DNA from: VRUE01 sp963817945
Lineage (GTDB): Bacteria; Actinomycetota; Thermoleophilia; Solirubrobacterales; 70-9
Assembly: GCA_963817945.1 (NCBI GenBank)
Contig: CAWFQH010000001.1
Coordinates: forward strand, 372,001-436,000
Direction of reading: 5' to 3'
DNA length: 64,000 nt
How positions within the stretch are numbered: position 1 is the stretch's first letter; every line of letters begins with the position of its first letter. A model generated the notes under the pieces. The model did no database searches, was not told where the DNA came from, and worked only from the letters and a program-made list of their open reading frames with translations. Below are positions 55,071 through 62,400 of this stretch, one piece after another. The translations under genes and the position numbers were made by a program.

Positions 55071-55942
55071 CGCCGGCCGATCACGATCCGCTCGATACCC
55101 GCGAGGTCCCGGCGCGCGTGGACCACCTCGAAGCCCGCCGCGCACATCAGCTGCCCGACCTCGCCCGCCTGCCCCTCGCCCACCTCCAGCGCGAGCGTCA
55201 CCGACGAGTTCGACGTTTGTCTCTCCATGCGCGACAAAAGTCGAAGTCGCGGGTCGGCGAGCAGCGAACGGATCGCGTCGAGGCCGTCGGCTCCGGCGAG
55301 CAGCGCCTCGCGGGGCTCCCACTCCGTCACCTCCCGCTCGAGCCCGTCCCACTCCGCCTCGCTCACATAAGGAAGGTTGGCGACGGCGAGATCGAACGGC
55401 TCCGCCGGCCAAGGCGTGAGGGGCCCCTCCACGAACGTCACGCGCTCCTCGAGGCCGAGCCGCCGCGCGTTGTCGCGGGCGACGTCGAGCGCAGCGGCAG
55501 ACGTATCGATCGCGGTCACCTCGCACTCGGGCAGCTCGTCGGCGATCGCCAGCGCGATAGCGCCGGAGCCGGTGCCGATGTCGAGTACCCGGCGAGGCTG
55601 GAGCTCGAGCGCCAGCTCGACCAGAAGCTCGGTCTCCGGTCGCGGGATCAGGACGCGGCGGTCAACAGTCAGTTCGATGTGGCGGAAGCCTTTGCGACCG
55701 AGGATGTACGCCACCGGCTCGCGTCGCAGCCGTCGCCGCACCATCTCGGCGAAACGTCGCCCCGCCGTGGCGGGAATCGCGGCCGTGGGGCTGGCAGCCA
55801 GTTGGACCCGATCCCAACCGGTCGCCTCGCACAGCAGCAGTTCGGCATCTAGTCGCGGGCTCTCGACGCCGGCCGCCGCGAGGGCATCTACGGCGCCGCC
55901 CAGCGCGTCCCGGACGCTGCCCGCGGTCGCCGGCGGCGTCAC
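55067..55942 (-). CDS. prmC: Release factor glutamine methyltransferase PrmC
   Basis: Methylates the Gln of GGQ in RF1 and RF2, both of which are encoded in this window. 291 aa: helical N-terminus, then FRHIELTVDRRVLIPRPETELLVELAL, SAM motif VLDIGTGSGAIALAIADE and NLPYVSEAEWDGL, where the usual NPPY is NLPY, still offering the Asn and Tyr. GTG 55942, 3 bp after the prfA stop. Confidence 0.95.
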   Translation of the reverse strand: MTPPATAGSVRDALGGAVDALAAAGVESPRLDAELLLCEATGWDRVQLAASPTAAIPATAGRRFAEMVRRRLRREPVAYILGRKGFRHIELTVDRRVLIPRPETELLVELALELQPRRVLDIGTGSGAIALAIADELPECEVTAIDTSAAALDVARDNARRLGLEERVTFVEGPLTPWPAEPFDLAVANLPYVSEAEWDGLEREVTEWEPREALLAGADGLDAIRSLLADPRLRLLSRMERQTSNSSVTLALEVGEGQAGEVGQLMCAAGFEVVHARRDLAGIERIVIGRR

Positions 55943-55945
55943 GGC

Positions 55946-57016
55946 TCAGGCGGTCGAGGCCGCTGCCTCGAGCCGTTCGCGCTTCTCCTCCGCCGCCAAG
56001 GCGTCGGTGAACTCGGCCAGTTGACCGCCGAGGACGCCGTCGAGGTTGTGCGAGGTGAGCTTGATCCGGTGGTCGGTGACGCGCCCCTGCGGGAAGTTGT
56101 AGGTGCGCACCTTCTCGGAGCGCTCGCCGCTGCCGACCTGCGCCTTGCGCTCGGAGGCGATCTTCGCCTGCTGCTCGGCGACCTCGCGCTCGTACAGCCG
56201 CGCCCGCAACACCCGCATCGCCTTCTCCCGGTTCTGCAGCTGGGACTTCTCGTCCTGCATGGAGACGACGATGCCGGTCGGTTTGTGCGTGATCCGCACG
56301 GCCGAATCGGTGGTGTTGACCGACTGCCCGCCCGGCCCTGAGGAGCGGTAGACGTCGATCTGCAGGTCGTTCTGGTCGACCTCGACCTCGACCTCCTCCG
56401 CCTCGGGCAGGACCGCGACGGTCGCGGTCGAGGTGTGGATGCGGCCCTGCGACTCGGTCTCCGGCACCCGCTGCACGCGATGGGTGCCGCCCTCGTACTT
56501 GAAGATCGAGTAGGCGCCCTCGCCCTTGACCGCGAAGGTGACCTCCTTGAAGCCGCCGACCTCGGCCGGAGACTGCGAGATCGTCTCGGTGCCGAAGCCG
56601 CGCTCCTCCGCGTAGCGGGTCAGCATCTTGTAGAGGTCGCCGGCGAACAGAGCCGCCTCGTCGCCACCGGTGCCGGCGCGGATCTCGACCAGCACGTTCT
56701 TGGCGTCGTTGGGATCGCGCTCGACCATCGCCAGGCGGATCTCCTCTTCCAGCTCCCCCAGCCGCGCCGGCGCCTCCTCGGCCAGCTTCCGCAGCTCGGG
56801 ATCGTCACCGTCTTCGGCCAGCAGCTCGCGCGCCCCCTCGAGGTCGTTCCGCAGGGTGCGCCACTCGCGCGCCAGCGCCTGCGCCGGCTGCAGCTCCCGG
56901 TACTCCCGCCCGACTTCCGCGTAGCGCTCCCGGTCCCCGATCACGCCGGGATCCGACATCTGTTGCTCCAGCTCGGAGAATCTGCTTTCGATCTGCTCGA
57001 CGAGCGACTCGATCAT
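55946..57016 (-). CDS. prfA: Peptide chain release factor 1
   Basis: Stops translation at UAA and UAG. 356 aa with the recognition loop RVPETESQGRIHTSTATVAVLPE (PxT type) and GGQ in RSSGPGGQSVNTTDSAVRITHKPTGIVV. ATG 57016 (MIESLVEQIESRFSELEQQM) is the normal start; the long upstream frame reads through a palindrome. Together with RF2 and PrmC it completes the termination set in the window. Confidence 0.96.
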   Translation of the reverse strand: MIESLVEQIESRFSELEQQMSDPGVIGDRERYAEVGREYRELQPAQALAREWRTLRNDLEGARELLAEDGDDPELRKLAEEAPARLGELEEEIRLAMVERDPNDAKNVLVEIRAGTGGDEAALFAGDLYKMLTRYAEERGFGTETISQSPAEVGGFKEVTFAVKGEGAYSIFKYEGGTHRVQRVPETESQGRIHTSTATVAVLPEAEEVEVEVDQNDLQIDVYRSSGPGGQSVNTTDSAVRITHKPTGIVVSMQDEKSQLQNREKAMRVLRARLYEREVAEQQAKIASERKAQVGSGERSEKVRTYNFPQGRVTDHRIKLTSHNLDGVLGGQLAEFTDALAAEEKRERLEAAASTA

Positions 57017-57039
57017 CTCGTGAACGATAGGCGCAGCAT

Positions 57040-57178
57040 GGGCGGGTGGTGTCGGGTGGGGTGTCCACCCGGAAGCGGCGTCCTGTTTTTCGCCCCGGTG
57101 GCTCGCGAGAAACGGTGTCCGCATCGGGCGAAAAACCCAGCAACGGGTGGGCACCCCACCCGACAACAGGACCCGCCC
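57040..57178. terminator. Nested palindrome between the DUF1385 gene and prfA
   Basis: GGGCGGGT (57040-57047) pairs with ACCCGCCC (57171-57178). Arms 57051-57071 and 57144-57164 match at 20 of 21. Inside, TTTTTCGCCC (57086-57095) pairs with GGGCGAAAAA (57126-57135). It starts 11 bp after the DUF1385 stop (minus). Three concentric stems separated by unpaired stretches resemble the architecture of the other elements here. Confidence 0.55.
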
Positions 57179-57188
57179 GCCGCGACGC

Positions 57189-58196
57189 CTAAGCCACGAT
57201 CTCGATCGGCGACTCGCCCTTCGCCGTCTGCGGTTCCTCCGCCAGCACCTTCTCCAGCGCCGCAATCGCGACCGCGAGCTGCTCTTCGTCGGGCTCGCGG
57301 GTGGTCAGGTTCTGCAGCATCAGCCCCGGCCACATCACCGCCCGCACCCAGCGTTTGCGGCGGTTCTTGCCCGCCCATTTGATCACCTCGTAGGAGAGGC
57401 CGGCGATCAGCGGGATGCCGAGGATGCGCGAAGCGAGCAGCCAGTACCAGGCGGGCAGGCCGATCGGCGCGAAGACGAAGATCGCCAGCACCATCACGAT
57501 CAACAGGAAGCTGGTGCCGCAGCGGGGGTGCAGGCGCGAGTAGAGCTTCGCCCGCGACGGGACCAGCTCGTCTTCGGCCTCGAAGCAAGAGATCGTCTTG
57601 TGCTCGGCGCCGTGGTACTCGAAGACGCGGCGCAGGTCGGGCAGTCGGCTGATGGCGACGATGTAGCCAATGAAGATCGCCGTGCGCAGGATTCCCTCGA
57701 CCAGCCAGAACAGCAGCGATGATCCGAGCTCGTCCTTGATCAGGCTGGTCAGCCCAACCGGGATGACGAAGAAGAGGCCGACGGCGAGGGCCATCGAGAA
57801 GGCGATCGTCAGCCCCCACATCCAGCCGCCGATTTCGTCCTTGTTGCCCTCCTCATCCTCCTCCAGCTGGGCGTTGGCGGAGATCCCGAGAGCGCGGAAG
57901 CCGATCTTCAGCGACTCGCCGAGCGCGATGACGCCCCGCAGCACCGGCACGCGCCAGAGCCGGTGCCGTTTCGCCCAGGGCACCAGCGATTCGGAGGTGA
58001 TCTCGATTTGCCCCTCCGGGTTGCGCACCGCGACCGCCCAGGTCGAGATGCCGCGCATCATCACGCCCTCCAGCACGGCCTGTCCGCCGAGCGGCGCGTC
58101 CCGCTTCGCAACGAGACCGCCGCCGGGCATGCGCAGCGGATCAGCGCCGTTCAGCGATGCCGGATCGGGTTGCGGAGCGCCCCCCTCCGCGGCCAT
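57189..58196 (-). CDS. DUF1385 membrane protein
   Basis: 335 aa. Starts with GGQAVLEGVMMRGISTWAVAVRNPEGQIEI, the DUF1385 signature, then about four to five membrane helices (LTIAFSMALAVGLFFVIPVGLTSLI, LLIVMVLAIFVFAPIGLPAWYWLLASRI) and a conserved RVFEYHGAEHKTISCFEAEDELV with HPRCGTSF. Function is unknown; it is regularly found between rpmE and prfA in actinobacteria and firmicutes. Confidence 0.92.
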   Translation of the reverse strand: MAAEGGAPQPDPASLNGADPLRMPGGGLVAKRDAPLGGQAVLEGVMMRGISTWAVAVRNPEGQIEITSESLVPWAKRHRLWRVPVLRGVIALGESLKIGFRALGISANAQLEEDEEGNKDEIGGWMWGLTIAFSMALAVGLFFVIPVGLTSLIKDELGSSLLFWLVEGILRTAIFIGYIVAISRLPDLRRVFEYHGAEHKTISCFEAEDELVPSRAKLYSRLHPRCGTSFLLIVMVLAIFVFAPIGLPAWYWLLASRILGIPLIAGLSYEVIKWAGKNRRKRWVRAVMWPGLMLQNLTTREPDEEQLAVAIAALEKVLAEEPQTAKGESPIEIVA

Positions 58197-58199
58197 GGC

Positions 58200-58415
58200 T
58201 TACCTGCCGGCCTTGGCGTGCTTTGCGGCGCGGCGCTGGAAGCGCTCGACCCGGCCACCGGTGTCGACCAGCTTCTGCTTGCCCGTGTAGAACGGATGGC
58301 AAGCCGAGCACAGCTCGACGTGGAGGTCCGCCTGGGTCGAGCGGGTGTAGAACTGGTTGCCGCACGAGCAATGCACGTTGGCGAGCACGTAGTCGGGGTG
58401 GATTCCTGCCTTCAT
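58200..58415 (-). CDS. rpmE: 50S ribosomal protein L31 (zinc-binding form)
   Basis: 71 aa with zinc ligands C16, C18, C36 and C39 (HCSCGNQFYTRS, ELCSACHPFYTGKQKLVDTGGRVERF). The C+ form indicates a copy used when zinc is sufficient. It heads rpmE-DUF1385-prfA-prmC-sua5. Confidence 0.97.
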   Translation of the reverse strand: MKAGIHPDYVLANVHCSCGNQFYTRSTQADLHVELCSACHPFYTGKQKLVDTGGRVERFQRRAAKHAKAGR

Positions 58416-58435
58416 CGCCCTCCAGTTTAGATGAC

Positions 58436-58450
58436 CTGTCGAATCGACAG
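58436..58450. promoter_or_regulatory. Small perfect palindrome in the rpmE/GGDEF divergent promoter
   Basis: CTGTCGA, A, TCGACAG: two 7-bp arms about one base, 21 bp from the rpmE start. The size fits a dimeric repressor site, but no regulator gene adjoins, so this is a weak call. Confidence 0.3.
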
Positions 58451-58504
58451 ATCGGAGACTCTCGATCCCGTGCCAGGGGTCAGGAATTTGCCGCTGCCGC
58501 CGAT

Positions 58505-60001
58505 ATGAACTCCGTGCAAGCTCCGAAATCCACTGCGCGCCTTCGGCGACACCGCGTCGCCCTCGGCTGGGCGCTGGCCGCGTTCCTCATCGCGGGCACC
58601 CTCGTCGTTGCCCTGCACGCGTGGCTGGGCCTTGGTGGCCCGAAGCTCGATCTGGCGCTGAATGGGGTCCTTTACGACTCGGTCGTGCTGGCGGCGGCGC
58701 TGGCCTGCTTGCTGCGGGCCGCCGTCTTCTCCAGCGAGCGCCGGGCCTGGCTCCTGATCGGGCTTGCGGTCGGCTACTGGGGACTCGCCGAGGTCTACTG
58801 GACCGCCTTCATCGAAGACAACCCCGCCGCCCCCTACCCGTCGCCTGCCGACGTCGGCTACCTCGTTTTCTACCCGTTCGCCTACGCGGGCCTCGCCCTC
58901 CTGGTCCGCGATCGCGCCGCCGAGATGAACTGGCGACTCTGGACCGACGGCCTGATAGCCGCCCTTGGCACCGCGGCCCTCGGCACCGCCTTCGTCTTCG
59001 ACTTCGTCGCCGATCACGCCTCCGGGAGCGCAATCGAAATGGCGACGACGCTCGCTTATCCGCTCGGGGACATCCTCCTCGTCGCGATGGTCGTCGGCGT
59101 CTTCGCCCTGACCGAATGGAGGCCGGGTCGGACCTGGTCTTTGCTGCTGGTCGGTCTCGCCGCGATGGCGGTCGCCGACGTCGCCTACACGCTGCAATGG
59201 ACCGCGGAAGCGCTGCCGGGAGGAGGCTGGATCGAACCGATCTATCTCCTCTCCGCCGCCTGTCTCGGCATCGCGGCCTGGCAACGCACTCCGACGACGA
59301 TCAGGCCCAGGGCCCATACGGAGGGCTGGCGGGAGCTGGCGATCCCGGCGCTCTTCGCAACGGTCATGCTCGGCCTCTTTGCGATGCATTACATGAGTGC
59401 CGCTACCGGCCTCTCGACGAGTCTGTGGGCGATGACGATGGTCGCGGTGATCGTCCGGCTGGGGCTGGCGGCGCGCGAGAACCGTGCTCTGCTGGAGCAG
59501 GTCCAGCGGGATCCCCTCACCGGCCTCGGCAACCGGGGGCGTATGCAGGTCGACCTCGAAAACCTCTGCGCCCGGGCGAGCGAGGAGAGCCCCGGCGCGG
59601 TGGTCTTCCTCGACCTCAACGGCTTCAAGCGCTTCAACGACACCTTCGGTCACCCCGCGGGGGACGACCTGCTGGTCGAGCTCGGCGGGGCGCTGCGCGG
59701 GGCGGTGGACGGGGATGGCACCGCCTACCGGGTCGGCGGCGACGAGTTCTGCGTCCTGCTCAGTTGTAGACCCGAGCACTTCGACGAGGTCACGCGCGGG
59801 ATCGCCGAAGCGCTGACCGCGAAGGGGAAGGGCTTCGCAGTCTCCGCCGCGTGGGGAATCGCGAGGATCCCGAGTGAGGCCGCCGACCCAGCCGAGGCGC
59901 TACGCCTCGCCGACGTGAGGATGTACGCCCAGAAGGAGTCGCGCCGCATGGCCGAGCCCACCGAGGGGCCGATCGTCACCTCCGCGCCGGAGAAGGTCTA
60001 G
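58505..60001 (+). CDS. Membrane GGDEF-domain protein (putative diguanylate cyclase)
   Basis: 498 aa. About nine hydrophobic segments in the first 320 residues form a membrane sensor, followed by a GGDEF domain: RDPLTGLGNRGRMQVDLE, VVFLDLNGFKRFNDTFGHPAGDDLLVELG and YRVGGDEFCVLL. The catalytic motif is intact, so c-di-GMP synthesis is likely; a canonical RxxD inhibition site is not evident. ATG 58505 starts MNSVQAPKSTARLRRH. Sensed signal unknown. Confidence 0.9.
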   Translation: MNSVQAPKSTARLRRHRVALGWALAAFLIAGTLVVALHAWLGLGGPKLDLALNGVLYDSVVLAAALACLLRAAVFSSERRAWLLIGLAVGYWGLAEVYWTAFIEDNPAAPYPSPADVGYLVFYPFAYAGLALLVRDRAAEMNWRLWTDGLIAALGTAALGTAFVFDFVADHASGSAIEMATTLAYPLGDILLVAMVVGVFALTEWRPGRTWSLLLVGLAAMAVADVAYTLQWTAEALPGGGWIEPIYLLSAACLGIAAWQRTPTTIRPRAHTEGWRELAIPALFATVMLGLFAMHYMSAATGLSTSLWAMTMVAVIVRLGLAARENRALLEQVQRDPLTGLGNRGRMQVDLENLCARASEESPGAVVFLDLNGFKRFNDTFGHPAGDDLLVELGGALRGAVDGDGTAYRVGGDEFCVLLSCRPEHFDEVTRGIAEALTAKGKGFAVSAAWGIARIPSEAADPAEALRLADVRMYAQKESRRMAEPTEGPIVTSAPEKV

Positions 60002-60654
60002 GGAACGGCGCGGTTGATCGCCAGCGCGGCGATCAGTGAGTCGAGCGTCCGCCCCACTTCGGCTTGCATCCGCTCCGGGTCCTCGGCCCGCGCCACCAGC
60101 AGCGCCGCCTCGTCGAGCGCTCCCATCAGGACGTGCGCGAGGGGGCGTACCGGCTGCTCCGCGATGGCACCGGCGTCGATCGCAGCCTGCAGGCTGGCCT
60201 CGATCAGTCCGAGCCCGTGCTCGGCCGCGATCTCACGCATCCGGTCCCAGCCGAGCACGGCAGGCCCGTCGATCAACGCTATGCGCTGCGGCTCCGGCTC
60301 GGTGCAGGCCTGCAGGAACATCTCCGCTCCAGCGCGCATGGCTTCGAGCGGGTCCTCGGCGTTCGCGGCCAGTGCGCCGGTTGCGATCCGCTCGGCCAGC
60401 TCCGTCTCGATCTGTTCGTAAACCGCCTGGAAGAGGTCGCGCTTGCCGGAGAAGTGGTGGTAGAGCGCCCCCCGCGTGACGCCGGCGGCGCGGACGATCT
60501 CCTCGGTGCCGACCTCGGCATAGCCGCGCTCGGCGAAGAGCGCGCGGGCAGCGGTCACCAGGGCTGCCCGCGTGGACTCGGAGCGCTCGCTTTGCGTGCG
60601 GCGCTCCCTCGCGGCCGTCGCCCCCTCCTCGCTCCTCTTGCCTTTGACATTCAT
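59998..60654 (-). CDS. TetR family transcriptional regulator
   Basis: 218 aa with the TetR helix-turn-helix TRAALVTAARALFAERGYAEVGTEEIVRAAGVTRGALYHHFSGKRDLFQAVYEQIETEL. The C-terminal helical domain holds the ligand pocket. It is divergent from the alpha/beta hydrolase and a 15-bp inverted repeat touches its start, so it most likely represses itself and that gene. Confidence 0.93.
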   Translation of the reverse strand: MNVKGKRSEEGATAARERRTQSERSESTRAALVTAARALFAERGYAEVGTEEIVRAAGVTRGALYHHFSGKRDLFQAVYEQIETELAERIATGALAANAEDPLEAMRAGAEMFLQACTEPEPQRIALIDGPAVLGWDRMREIAAEHGLGLIEASLQAAIDAGAIAEQPVRPLAHVLMGALDEAALLVARAEDPERMQAEVGRTLDSLIAALAINRAVP

Positions 60655-60666
60655 ACTGTCTGTATG
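60652..60666. promoter_or_regulatory. TetR-type operator
   Basis: CATAC, TGTCT, GTATG. It overlaps the ATG of the TetR gene and lies 50 bp upstream of the hydrolase start. Position and size are typical of TetR sites between divergent genes. Confidence 0.6.
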
Positions 60667-60715
60667 TAAGTTACCGTGGCTTCAGAAGAGAACCTACGCC
60701 GTCAAGGAGGACGCA

Positions 60716-61594
60716 ATGGCCCCGTCAGACGCACCGGCTGCATCGGCCCCACGCAAAGAGGTCGACCTGCCGTCGGGCACGATCCGCTACCGGGACGCCG
60801 GCGAGGGGAAGCCGGTCGTCTTCGTCCACGGCTACCTGGTCGACGGGCGCCTCTGGGACGGAGTGGTCGACCGCCTCTCCGCTCACTGCCGCTGCATCGC
60901 CCCCGACTGGCCGATCGGAGCCCAGCAGCAAGCGATGAAGCCCGACGCGGATCTGTCCCCCTACGGGATCGCGGCGACGATTGCGCACTTCCTGGCGGCA
61001 CTCGACCTCGAGGACGTGACGATCGTCGGCAACGACTCCGGCGGCGCGATGTCGCAGGTACTGGTGACCCGCCATCCGGAGCGGATCGGCCGCCTCATCC
61101 TCACCAACTGCGACACCCACGACAACTTCCCGCCCGGGATCTTCAAGACGATGCCGCCTCTCGCCAAGCTGCCCGGCGGGATGGCGCTGCTCGCCGCCCC
61201 GTTCAGAATCCCAGCCGTCGCCCGCGCCGCCTTCCGGCCCTTCACTAAGGAGCCGCTGCCGCCTGCGTTGATCGCCTCGTGGATGGAGCCCGGCCTGCAC
61301 AACCCCGATGTCAAACGCGACATCAAAAAGGTGACGACTGGGATGAACAAGCGCTACACGCTGGAGGCGGCCGAGAAGCTGCGCAATACCGACCTGCCCA
61401 TCCTGCTCACCTGGGCGCCCGGCGACCGCCTCTTCCCGCTCAAGTACGCCGAACGACTGGCTAATGAGACGCCCAACACGCGAATCGTCCAGATACCCGA
61501 TTCGAGGACCTTCGTCCCATACGACCAGCCGCAGCGCTTGGCCGATGAGATTGCAGCTTTCGTGGACGGCGATTCCTCGCCCCCGCAGGGATAG
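60716..61594 (+). CDS. Alpha/beta hydrolase with haloalkane-dehalogenase-like Asp nucleophile motif
   Basis: 292 aa with KPVVFVHGYLVDGRLWDGVVDRL (oxyanion region) and the nucleophile elbow TIVGNDSGGAMSQ, where the G-x-Nuc-x-G pattern puts Asp at the nucleophile as in haloalkane dehalogenases and epoxide hydrolases. The acid is likely in APGDRLFPL. The position of the catalytic His reads IPDSRTFVPYDQPQ, i.e. Thr where GH is usual. ATG 60716 has a strong AAGGAGG. Regulated by the divergent TetR gene. Confidence 0.85.
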   Translation: MAPSDAPAASAPRKEVDLPSGTIRYRDAGEGKPVVFVHGYLVDGRLWDGVVDRLSAHCRCIAPDWPIGAQQQAMKPDADLSPYGIAATIAHFLAALDLEDVTIVGNDSGGAMSQVLVTRHPERIGRLILTNCDTHDNFPPGIFKTMPPLAKLPGGMALLAAPFRIPAVARAAFRPFTKEPLPPALIASWMEPGLHNPDVKRDIKKVTTGMNKRYTLEAAEKLRNTDLPILLTWAPGDRLFPLKYAERLANETPNTRIVQIPDSRTFVPYDQPQRLADEIAAFVDGDSSPPQG

Positions 61595-61605
61595 CGTCTA
61601 GTAAC

Positions 61606-61628
61606 AGAACGCGCAAAATGCGCGTTCT
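61606..61628 (+). terminator. Intrinsic terminator after the hydrolase gene
   Basis: AGAACGCGCA, AAA, TGCGCGTTCT, then TTC: a perfect 10-bp stem with a 3-nt loop starting 11 bp past the stop codon. Confidence 0.75.
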
Positions 61629-61701
61629 TTCGCAAGGTGCGGGTTTTTCGTCCGGCGGAGCCGAGATGCTGCCGTAACGCCCCCTACAGGACGGAGAGCC
61701 A

Positions 61702-61908
61702 ATGTCCGAGGAGATCTTCGATCAGGAGCGCCCCCGCAGCACGATGGCGAGGCGCCTCGACGAAGCTTTCGCCGGCTGTGAGGAGTGGACCCTCGCCCCC
61801 GCCTCGCCAAGGCGCAGCGACCTCGACATCGCTCCTTGGATGTCGCGACCGGCAGGAGCGATCGACCGCACCGCCGCGACCCGACCGCCGGAATCGCGCG
61901 CCGCTTAG
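61702..61908 (+). CDS. Small hypothetical protein
   Basis: 68 aa (MSEEIFDQERPRSTMARRLDEAFAGCEEW...) with GGAGAG 6 nt before the ATG. Polar, one cysteine, no membrane segment. It follows the terminator at 61606, so it has its own promoter or none. No family recognised; coding status is moderately supported by the ribosome site only. Confidence 0.4.
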   Translation: MSEEIFDQERPRSTMARRLDEAFAGCEEWTLAPASPRRSDLDIAPWMSRPAGAIDRTAATRPPESRAA

Positions 61909-61919
61909 CCAGAACCCGC

Positions 61920-62123
61920 TCAGCGCTCCCGCTTCTCCGGCAGTGGGTAGTGCATGACCACTCGGGACATGAGGTGAGATGCCAAAGCGGCGATCACTAT
62001 TACGGTCACTACTAGCAGGTCTGTGGCGGCGCCTATCGCCGTGAGCCCTACGAACGCCACGGTCACCAGCAGCAGCATGACCACCAGGACGAGGCCCAAT
62101 GCCATGGTTCTGTTCACCTTCAT
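61920..62123 (-). CDS. Small two-helix membrane protein, second gene of a coupled pair
   Basis: 67 aa from ATG 62123 (MKVNRTMALG). Two hydrophobic segments: LGLVLVVMLLLVTVAFVGLTAIG and LLVVTVIVIAALASHLM, then a polar tail HYPLPEKRER. The ATG overlaps the stop of the upstream small gene (ATGA, 62120-62123). Family not recognised. Confidence 0.6.
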   Translation of the reverse strand: MKVNRTMALGLVLVVMLLLVTVAFVGLTAIGAATDLLVVTVIVIAALASHLMSRVVMHYPLPEKRER

Positions 62124-62333
62124 CCCTCCCCGATCTGTGCAGACAAAACGATTACGAACACAGCGAACCATAGACCGATCAGACCCCCGATGACTGTCGC
62201 GCTTCGCAGCTTCTTCTCGTCAGCACCCATAAGCGCTGGACCGGCGTGAGCGAGAAACCCGCAGACGGCAATTGCGGCAGCGGACAGTCCGAACCCGTCT
62301 GGCGAACTGGCTGGCGATCGATCCGACGACCAT
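62120..62333 (-). CDS. Small membrane protein, first gene of a coupled pair, probably frameshifted
   Basis: The clear coding part reads FGLSAAAIAVCGFLAHAGPALMGADEKKLRSATVIGGLIGLWFAVFVIVLSAQIGEG to a TGA at 62120. That frame has no ATG, GTG or TTG upstream. In the next frame ATG 62333 gives MVVGSIASQFARR, and dropping one G of ACGGGTTC (62294-62296) joins the two into a natural 70-residue protein with two helices. So a one-base insertion or a sequence error is suspected. It lies directly downstream of the ETF-QO gene. Confidence 0.45.
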
Positions 62334-62400
62334 CGCGCGACGGTATGGAGCCTCGGCGCACGCGTGGTGCGCTGAATGTGCCAGTTCTGGGATTTGGCTG

